Positions 6,626 to 12,522 of a stretch of DNA of 12,522 nt are shown here, piece after piece (within the stretch, counting starts at the first letter, position 1; each line of letters begins with the position of its first letter). This stretch comes from Zelonia costaricensis (taxonomy: Eukaryota > Euglenozoa > Kinetoplastea > Trypanosomatida > Trypanosomatidae), in assembly GCA_030849075.1 (NCBI GenBank), contig JASAOO010002894.1, positions 1-12,522 of the forward strand, written 5' to 3'. Below the pieces are notes generated by a model. It ran no database searches, was not told the origin of the DNA, and was given only the letters and a program-made list of their open reading frames with translations. The position numbers and the translations under genes are program-made.

Positions 6626-7636
6626 ATGGCGCCTACTATCTGCGTCTGCGTCGACGGCGGTGAGTCGCCGGCCTGCATGAAGTACCTGCACACCAAGCTC
6701 GCCGGGGCTGACATTGCAGTGGTGGAGAGCGTCGAGGTCGAGGACTACGCCAACCTGAAGCAGAACAACGACGGTCTCATTCTCATCGTCCTCGGGCGCC
6801 CGGCCCACCACCTCGTGAAGTACCTGTGCGACGACTACGACCAGGAAGAGCGCCGCGTCAAGCTCATCTACAGCCTCTCGGCCGGCACGGACGCGTACCG
6901 GCTGCCGGAGCTGAAGCAGGAGCTGAACGGCATCCCTTTCTGCAACGCACAGGGCTGCTACTCCAACATGCTGGGTGAGCACGTGATCTTCAGCATGCTG
7001 TACTTCAACCGCTTCCCGTGGCGCCTTTCCGAGCTAAAGAAGGAGAAGAAGTGGGACCGCTTCAGCAACTACGAGCTCAGCAGCCAGAAGGTCGTCGTGA
7101 TTGGCTACGGCGACATCGGCCAGCGCTGCGGGCAGAAGGCGGCGGCGCTGGGGATGGAGGTGACTGGCATCCGCCGTAGCGGCAACAACGAGAAGGACAG
7201 CCATGGTGTCATGGTGCGTGGCAACGACGCCCTTGACGAATGTGTGCAGGACGCTGATTTCGTGATTGGCGTGCTGCCCGGCACTGAGCACACGAAGCAC
7301 TTCTTCAACAAGGAGTTCTTCGCCAAGATGAAGCCGAGCGCGGTGTTCATCAACATTGGCCGCGGCATGACGCAGTGCGAGGCGGACATCTACGAGGCCA
7401 TCGACAACAACGTCATTCGCGCTGCGGCGCTCGACGTGTTTGAGGTGGAGCCGCTTCCGAAGGAGTCACCGCTGTGGACGCTGCCGGACAGTAAGCTGCT
7501 CATCACCGCCCACATGGCCGACTGGACGGAGGACATTACCGAGCGTGGCATGCACCGCTTCATGGACATCTACGACGAGTTCTGCACCCACGGCACCGTC
7601 TCCGCCTACACCGTCAGCGCCGACAAGGGTTACTAG
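6626..7636 (+). CDS. D-isomer-specific 2-hydroxyacid dehydrogenase, copy 1
   Basis: This 336-residue enzyme should reduce or oxidise a 2-keto/2-hydroxy acid with a nicotinamide cofactor. A substrate-binding half contains SLSAGTDAYRL (about 83-93). The Rossmann motif GYGDIG is at 160-165, and the second strand ends in GIRRSG (181-186), where Arg183-Arg184 replace the acidic residue of NAD enzymes and suggest NADP(H). Catalytic residues are Arg246 (NIGRG), Asp270 and Glu275 (LDVFEVE) and His296 (TAHMAD). The usual TPH motif reads TAH. The start ATG 6626 was chosen because it aligns with MALTICACV in copies 2 and 3; a frame extension to 6569 begins with TTG. There is no obvious signal, membrane segment or C-terminal SKL-type peroxisomal signal (it ends DKGY). 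It is the first visible member of a tandem array, and its first 60 residues differ strongly from copies 2 and 3. The family is certain; the substrate (for example glyoxylate, hydroxypyruvate or another keto acid) cannot be read. Confidence 0.95.
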   Translation: MAPTICVCVDGGESPACMKYLHTKLAGADIAVVESVEVEDYANLKQNNDGLILIVLGRPAHHLVKYLCDDYDQEERRVKLIYSLSAGTDAYRLPELKQELNGIPFCNAQGCYSNMLGEHVIFSMLYFNRFPWRLSELKKEKKWDRFSNYELSSQKVVVIGYGDIGQRCGQKAAALGMEVTGIRRSGNNEKDSHGVMVRGNDALDECVQDADFVIGVLPGTEHTKHFFNKEFFAKMKPSAVFINIGRGMTQCEADIYEAIDNNVIRAAALDVFEVEPLPKESPLWTLPDSKLLITAHMADWTEDITERGMHRFMDIYDEFCTHGTVSAYTVSADKGY

Positions 7637-8125
7637 AGGGCCGCAAGGGTGTGACAGGGCCATCGACGGCATGCGTGGGTGAGCTGGGCCACGTACCGCC
7701 ACCGCTCCCCCCCCCTCTCTCTACCTGTCTCCTTGTGCCCTGCATTCTCGTCTCTCCTCAACCGTGAGGTTCACAAGGACGTCAGGAAGGGGGTGTGTGG
7801 TGCACGGACGTGTCCTCTTGCCCGCTCCGTAAATCTGCGGCGGGAGATATTTGTTCTCCTCCCCTGTTCGTGTGCGTCTCCTTGTGTTGTTCGCTCTACC
7901 ATTTGAATTATGCAAGAGCACACACACCCCACGCAAACACAGGAGTGCTGCATGGCTGCATGTGGTCTGTGTTGGCCCGCACAGAGTCGCATCACCCCCT
8001 CCCTCCCCCCTTCTGTCCACTTGGCCTTCCGACACACTTCACACATGATTGCCGCTGTGTCGCCCCTCGCCGTCGTAATTCCTGAGCCTTCACTGTTTGT
8101 GTGCTTTGCCAGACCACTCCCTTTA

Positions 8126-8143
8126 TGTGTGTGTGTGTGTGTG
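8126..8143 (+). repeat. TG microsatellite
   Basis: Nine TG units lie in the spacer after dehydrogenase copy 1, about 490 bases past its stop codon, and so probably in its 3' UTR. Confidence 0.9.
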
Positions 8144-8974
8144 GACGTGTCTTCTGGTCATTCTCTTATGCTCTTTTCTTTTTCTCTTTGTTGTTATCTT
8201 TTGTTTTCGCTTCCGTCGTGCCAATTCGACCTCGTCTCTCCTCTTGAACACGGCACCGCTTTGGTGCAAAGAACGAAAAAAAAAGAAGAGAATAGAGAAA
8301 CACACGGTGAAGTCGTAGCGCCGTACGCGGTTTTGGTGTTCGGTTTTTTGCTCCATTTGTTCGTGCTCTCTTGATAGCTTTACGCGGTAGCGATGTGCCC
8401 GTTGGACGGACATGTTCAAAAGAAAAAAAAAAAGTGAGCTTCAACGTTGAGTGGATGCCCTTGAGTCGAGCGCAGTGCACAGAAGAAGGGGGCTGCGCCC
8501 TTCATAATTCTAACCCCCACGCCTCACGCATTCTCGTATTCGCTTCAGCGTCAGCGCGGCCATGTCACCATGTGCGTCGCTGGTAACGGTTTACGTTTCG
8601 GAGCCGCCGGGGCATGGCTGTCCACGGAGAAATCAATCACCGTACACCTCTCCAAACGAAACCAGAATAAAAATGAAAACACTATGAGAGAGGCGTGCCA
8701 ACGCAGTGCTTTGCCTCGCCGCAGCTGGCACTCCTCCATCTTGCGCCGTATACATGCGTGAATAGAGAAGGCGTATCGGTTGGTGGGAGGGTTTCTCTGC
8801 TGAGAAATCAACACACACCGCACTCTGCCCACATGTTCCTCACACGAAAAAAAAAATGGAGGAGGTGCAGTAAAAGATGTTCACCATGTGCACAACACGC
8901 TCCTGAAGTGCTCTCTCCCTCGATATCTTTTTTTGTGCCGACGTCCTCGAGGTCAACGCACACGCGCCAGCGCA

Positions 8975-9011
8975 CATTTTCGCTCGCCTTCTCACTTGGG
9001 TCGCTCTCCAG
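8975..9011 (+). promoter_or_regulatory. Candidate trans-splice acceptor for dehydrogenase copy 2
   Basis: The tract at about 8978-9009 is C/T-rich and ends in CTCTCCAG with AG at 9010-9011, giving a 5' UTR of about 132 bases. The alternative is the downstream tract (about 9018-9056), whose first AG is at 9132-9133, which would leave only about ten bases before ATG 9144. Either choice differs from copies 1 and 3. Confidence 0.4.
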
Positions 9012-9143
9012 GCGTACCGCCGTCTCTCCCTTTCTTGGCTCTCCTCACCGTCACACCAAAAAAAAAAACCACAAACGCGGTCTGTCGCGTTGACGTGGTG
9101 CCGTCGGTGCATTACATTTGCCGACACCCCGAGCGCATCGAGG

Positions 9144-10154
9144 ATGGCGCTCACCATCTGCGCCTGCGTCCTCCCCGCAGACGTGCCTGCGACGCGGTCG
9201 GTGGTGGACGAGCACCTTGCCGGGCAAACATCAAGCGCCATCTACGGGCTCTCCCCTGACGACTTCGCTGCGGCCAAGGCGAGCGGCGGGCCACTTGTGC
9301 TGCTCATCGAGAGTGCGAAGGCGCACGACGTGATCAAGAGTCTGTGCGACGACCACGACAAGGCGGAGCGCCGCGTCAAGTTCGTGTACAGCATCTCCGC
9401 CGGTGTGGACGCCTACCGCCTCTCAGAGTTAAAGCAGGAGCTGAACGGCATCCCTTTCTGCAATGCGCAGGGCTGCTACTCCAACATCCTCGCCGAGCAC
9501 GTCGCCTTCAGCATGATGTACTTCAACCGCTCCCCGTGGCGCTGCATTGCCTCCAAGCATGCACACAAGTGGGATCGCTACAACATGGTCGAGCTGCGGC
9601 AGCAGAAGGCCGTCGTGGTCGGCTACGGCGACATCGGTCAGTGCTGCGGGCAGAAGGCGGCGGCGCTGGGGATGGAGGTGACTGGCATCCGCCGCAGCGG
9701 CGACAACAAGAAGGACAGCAACGGTGTCATGGTGCGTGGCAACGACGCGTTCGATTCATCGGTTCACGAGGCTGACTTTGTGATTGGAAGCCTTCCCGGC
9801 ACCGAGCACACGAAGCACTTCTTCAACAAGGAGTTCTTCGCCAAGATGAAGCCGAGCGCGGTGTTCATCAACATTGGCCGCGGCATGACGCAGTGCGAGG
9901 CGGACATTGTGGAGGCGCTGGACAAGGGCACTATCCGCGGCGCGGCGCTCGACGTGTTTGAGGTGGAGCCGCTTCCGGAGGACTCCCCTGTGTGGGATGT
10001 CCCGGACGACAAGCTGCTGCTGACTGCACACAACGCAGACTTGACGGATAAGCTGATTGAGCGGTCCGTGCAGCGCTTTGTCGGCATCTTCAAGGACTAC
10101 GTGCAGCACGGCAAGGACACCGCCTACACCGTGTGCACCACAAAGGGTTATTGA
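9144..10154 (+). CDS. D-isomer-specific 2-hydroxyacid dehydrogenase, copy 2
   Basis: This is the second 336-residue member of the array. It has the same key sites as copy 1 at the same positions: SISAGVDAYRL for substrate binding, GYGDIG (160-165), GIRRSG (Arg183-Arg184, suggesting NADP(H)), NIGRG with Arg246, LDVFEVE with Asp270 and Glu275, and TAHNAD with His296. The start is ATG 9144, aligned with copy 3 (MALTICACV); the longer in-frame reading begins with TTG at 9090. The sequence is mosaic. Residues 60-96 and 108-150 follow copy 3 closely, while bases 9432-9463 and 9804-9907 are identical to copy 1. Ser replaces Phe in NRSPWRC compared with both other copies. A short hairpin (10156-10175) follows the stop codon. 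It ends in TKGY, with no peroxisomal SKL. The substrate is unknown; divergence from copy 1 in the N-terminal half and in the last 60 residues leaves room for a different preference. Confidence 0.95.
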   Translation: MALTICACVLPADVPATRSVVDEHLAGQTSSAIYGLSPDDFAAAKASGGPLVLLIESAKAHDVIKSLCDDHDKAERRVKFVYSISAGVDAYRLSELKQELNGIPFCNAQGCYSNILAEHVAFSMMYFNRSPWRCIASKHAHKWDRYNMVELRQQKAVVVGYGDIGQCCGQKAAALGMEVTGIRRSGDNKKDSNGVMVRGNDAFDSSVHEADFVIGSLPGTEHTKHFFNKEFFAKMKPSAVFINIGRGMTQCEADIVEALDKGTIRGAALDVFEVEPLPEDSPVWDVPDDKLLLTAHNADLTDKLIERSVQRFVGIFKDYVQHGKDTAYTVCTTKGY

Positions 10155-10155
10155 A

Positions 10156-10175
10156 GCGGCTGCGCGTAGAGCCGC
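10156..10175 (+). repeat. Short hairpin just after the copy 2 stop codon
   Basis: GCGGCT (10156-10161) pairs with AGCCGC (10170-10175) around an 8-base loop, starting two bases after the TGA. This is a small 6-bp GC-rich stem that may be chance in GC-rich DNA. Confidence 0.4.
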
Positions 10176-10545
10176 CGCGTAGCGTGCCGTCCCCTCAAAC
10201 TCCATCACTGTAGGTCGTGGAGGGGAAGCTGCGAGGCACTGCCCAGCTCCGCGTGTATCGCCCCGTGTTTCGTATTTGTGCTGTGTGCTGTTTTACGACC
10301 GATCAAGGTTCAAGCCCTAGTTGCACCCTCTCACCTCCCCCCCCCCCCCCGCCACCAATACTGCTGTGCGACCTCAGCCATCACTGCCGCTCTGGACGAC
10401 ACGCCGACCTCCTCCTTTTGTGTTTTAGTTTTTAGAAGACTACTTCTTCTCCTTTCCACGCCATCACTTTCCGAGCTGGCGTTCGGTTCCTACACTATTA
10501 AAACCCCTTATACACAGGGCAGCTTGTCGGCGCGCGCGCAGGCAT

Positions 10546-10561
10546 ACACACACACACACAC
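10546..10561 (+). repeat. CA microsatellite
   Basis: Eight AC units follow a CG-alternating patch (10531-10539). This is the only long dinucleotide run in the window with CA rather than TG on the + strand. Confidence 0.9.
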
Positions 10562-11728
10562 CATTGCACGTGCTATTGGTGAGCAGCCTGTAGGTCAAGT
10601 GGACCTGCACGGCCTACCCAACGCTTGTGTCCCTCCAAGGGTGCTGTTTTCTTTTTTTTTTCCCGCCGTCCTCTGCTATACGAGGCGTCGACCTCACTCA
10701 GCTGTCTTTGCGCCTCTACGTCAACGCCACCGCTCTCGCTACCCGAGACGCGTTACCTGCGTGTGCTGGTTCGCGTGGATGTGCGACGTACTCGCCCGCT
10801 TTTCTTTTTTTCCCCTTCTTGGCAGTCTCGCTGCCTCGGTGCTGAGCGACAGAGGATGAGAACCGACGGCGAAGCTCTTGGCGGTCGTACGAGACGGGCG
10901 CACTATGAACGACGAGGAGCGCCCAAACGTTGCTCTGCAAGAGCCGCTTTTGGTCCCCCCCCCCAAAAAAAAGAAGGGAGAAAGAACCTGCAAGCATGCG
11001 CACGCGAGTGAAAGCGAAGCTGATCATCAACGTGGCTAGGCTCACTGTCTGATCTGGGACTCTGTCCTTTCCCGAGGTGCTGATAATCGAGCGAAGATCA
11101 TGCAGTGGCACGAGGTCATCGCATCGGTGCAACCGTATCCGGGCTGGTGGGGTGCTCGACTAGCCAACCGAAAAGTCCCTCCCTCTAGAAGGGCTATGAG
11201 CTCTGAGCCCGTACTCGTGGGTGGGCCTCTCACGCGCGACCTTCGCCGTACCTCTCATGGAGTATGTGTCTCGCTTCTCAACTATCCTGCCTTGCACCGG
11301 GTTTGTTGTTGTTGTTTTCTTTTTTGAAATGTGGGCGATCGGCGCGACTGGCAATTCCCGCCCTGCATCACACATCCCACCGCGCAGATTCAACGCCACA
11401 AACGCACAACACAAAAAAAAACTCCCCGTATTCTCGTCTTCTCTCGCACGCTCCATCACAACAACAACAAAAACTGTGTTCTGTTCTCCTCACTGCGCCT
11501 CGTCCTCCGTTGACCCTTCGCTGCCGCTTCTCGTGTGCTGAAGCACGCCACAGACCCTCCTCCCCCTACCATCGATCGTCCACCGTTCGCACTGCCCCAA
11601 CACCCCGTTGCCGTCACCAAGCTAGGAGCTCCTCTCTTGCCACAACGGAAGCGCTGCAAACGCATCTCTCTCACCCACTCTGTAGCCCTGTGATTGTACT
11701 GATCCACGTACGCGCACTCCCTTAACGC

Positions 11729-11870
11729 CCTTTTTTTCTCTCTCTTCTACTCGCTCGTGCGACGCTCACAGCCGTTTTTTTCTCTTTCGCTGTCTTTCAT
11801 TTCCTTTTTGCCTTCGCCCCCCCCCGTCTTCTTCTCGCCTCCACCCCGCCCTCCCTGCGCCCAACGGTCC
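11729..11870 (+). promoter_or_regulatory. Long polypyrimidine tract upstream of dehydrogenase copy 3
   Basis: About 140 bases are strongly T/C-rich, with several T7 runs and a C9 run, broken only by short purine interruptions such as ACAG at 11768-11771. The next AG after it is at 11892-11893. It probably directs splicing of copy 3 and polyadenylation of copy 2, as these are coupled in trypanosomatids. Confidence 0.5.
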
Positions 11871-12048
11871 CACCAACCGCACACTACGAAAAGGCGATTG
11901 CGTCTCGGGTGCACCACGTCTGCCCCGTTGCCGCTCTCGGTCCTGTTCCCCCGCAGTGCTCCGATTTCGCGTAGCTTGTAGTGGCGCCAATTTCCTCGAC
12001 TCAGTTTCCTGCGATCGCGCAGTCTCCCGAAGACGAACAAAACAGTCC

Positions 12049-12070
12049 CCTTGCGTGCTCCTGCTCGCAG
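12049..12070 (+). promoter_or_regulatory. Candidate splice acceptor next to dehydrogenase copy 3 start
   Basis: CTCCTGCTCGCAG gives an AG at 12069-12070, two bases before ATG 12073. The CAGTCATGGCGC junction is shared with copy 1. Other AGs upstream (12042-12043, 12019-12020, 11892-11893) would give longer leaders, so this site is only one option. Confidence 0.35.
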
Positions 12071-12072
12071 TC

Positions 12073-12522
12073 ATGGCGCTCACGATCTGTGCCTGTGTGA
12101 TGCAGCCCAACCTGGCCGCTGTCAAGCCCGTGATTGAGAAGCAGCTGGGTGGGTTGGTGAAGGATGTCATCTACGGCCAGTCCGCGAGCGCCTTCGACGC
12201 AGCCAAGGCCAGCGGTAACCCACTCGCCGTCATCATGGAAACCGGCGCCGGCCACGACGTGATCAAGAGTCTGTGCGACGACCACGACAAGGCTGAGCGC
12301 CGTGTCAAGTTTGTGTACAGCATGTCCGCCGGTGTGGACGCCTACCGGCTCCCCGAGCTGACGAAGGAGATGCACGGTCTGCCGATGCACAACGCGCAGG
12401 GCTGCTACTCCAACATCCTCGCCGAGCACGTCGCCTTCAGCATGATGTACTTCAACCGCTTCCCGTGGCGCTGCATTGCCTCCAAGCATGCACACAAGTG
12501 GGATCGCTACAACATGGTCGAG
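12073..12522 (+). CDS. D-isomer-specific 2-hydroxyacid dehydrogenase, copy 3 (cut by window end)
   Basis: Only the first 150 codons are in the window, and the frame is still open at the edge. The protein starts MALTICACV like copy 2 and contains SMSAGVDAYRL, the family's substrate-site region, and then QGCYSNILAEHVAFSMMYF. The Rossmann motif and catalytic Arg, Glu and His would lie beyond the window, so their state cannot be judged. From base 12394 to the edge it differs from copy 2 at one position in 129 (Phe in NRFPWRC against Ser in copy 2), while just before that, LTKEMHGLPMHN differs clearly from copies 1 and 2. It shows that the array has at least three members and continues to the right. 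Truncation here is due to the window, not a sign of a pseudogene. Confidence 0.93.
   Translation, partial: MALTICACVMQPNLAAVKPVIEKQLGGLVKDVIYGQSASAFDAAKASGNPLAVIMETGAGHDVIKSLCDDHDKAERRVKFVYSMSAGVDAYRLPELTKEMHGLPMHNAQGCYSNILAEHVAFSMMYFNRFPWRCIASKHAHKWDRYNMVE

Larger units (their letters stand above)
7637..9143. other. Intergenic region between dehydrogenase copies 1 and 2
   Basis: No gene is supported in this 1.5 kb stretch. It holds a TG run (8126-8143), purine-rich patches (about 8271-8300 and an A11 run at 8423-8433), short A runs near 8847-8856, and an A11 run at 9058-9068 just before copy 2. Reading by eye, I see no clear similarity to the spacer between copies 2 and 3. Confidence 0.65.
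10155..12072. other. Intergenic region between dehydrogenase copies 2 and 3
   Basis: No gene is supported in this 1.9 kb stretch; its frames encode low-complexity sequence. It holds a hairpin right after the copy 2 stop, a C14 run (10337-10350), a CGCGCGCGC patch with a CA repeat (about 10531-10561), a C/A run near 10957-10973, and a very long T/C tract (about 11729-11870) before copy 3. The part at about 11030-11230 is less biased in composition than the rest, but I recognise nothing in it. Confidence 0.65.

Noticed and set aside
9090..9143. N-terminal extension of dehydrogenase copy 2
   Set aside because: It begins with TTG; the ATG at 9144 gives the same MALTICACV start as copy 3.
7625..10154. 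Peroxisomal/glycosomal targeting of the dehydrogenases
   Set aside because: The C-termini end in KGY, not an SKL-type signal, and no PTS2-like nonapeptide is visible near the N-termini.
10307..10317. GGTTCAAGCCC, similar to a tRNA B box
   Set aside because: Flanking bases do not form a T-arm stem, and no A box, anticodon arm or acceptor stem can be drawn around it.
10587..10612. Small imperfect hairpin with AGGTC/GACCT arms
   Set aside because: Only a five-base core stem plus a wobble pair; expected by chance in a spacer of this size.
11030..11230. Possible retroposon remnant (SIDER-like) because of less biased composition
   Set aside because: I could not recognise a SIDER signature or poly(A) tail with target-site duplication; a homology search would be needed to support it.

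Overview
The window looks like a stretch of a trypanosomatid nuclear chromosome, most likely Leishmania or a close relative. The reasons are GC-rich, intronless coding regions that all lie on the + strand, long intergenic gaps of about 0.9 to 1.9 kb, long pyrimidine tracts followed by AG (the trans-splice acceptor signal of kinetoplastids), and TG/CA microsatellites in the gaps. No bacterial-style operon, Shine-Dalgarno site or promoter is visible. In kinetoplastids the genes would be read as one polycistronic transcript and separated by trans-splicing and polyadenylation. This assignment is inference from sequence style and protein families.

Layout: 1-1336 is non-coding and leads into a 612-residue membrane-anchored PTEN-like lipid phosphatase (1337-3175). 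Its architecture is that of the TPTE/TPIP/voltage-sensing phosphatase family: four hydrophobic segments, then a phosphatase domain with an intact HCKGGKGRTG loop, then a C2 domain. After a 0.9 kb gap comes a 271-residue protein that I do not firmly recognise (4103-4918); a short N-terminal motif weakly suggests a ciliary microtubule-associated protein. After a 1.7 kb gap a tandem array of D-isomer-specific 2-hydroxyacid dehydrogenase genes begins. Copy 1 is 6626-7636, copy 2 is 9144-10154 (both 336 residues), and copy 3 starts at 12073 and is cut by the window end after 150 codons.

Copy 2 looks like a patchwork. Parts of it are base-for-base the same as copy 1 and other parts nearly the same as copy 3, while N-terminal parts and all intergenic DNA differ. 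That fits gene conversion within the array. The array members keep the catalytic Arg/Glu/His and carry Arg-Arg at the end of the second Rossmann strand, which suggests NADP(H) use. No direct pathway link between the phosphatase, the hypothetical protein and the dehydrogenases can be shown; in kinetoplastids neighbours in a transcription unit are usually functionally unrelated.

The points most worth following up are the voltage-sensor-like but charge-poor membrane domain on a catalytically intact phosphatase, the mosaic dehydrogenase array, and the unusual position of the splice signals at the 4103 gene and at dehydrogenase copy 2.
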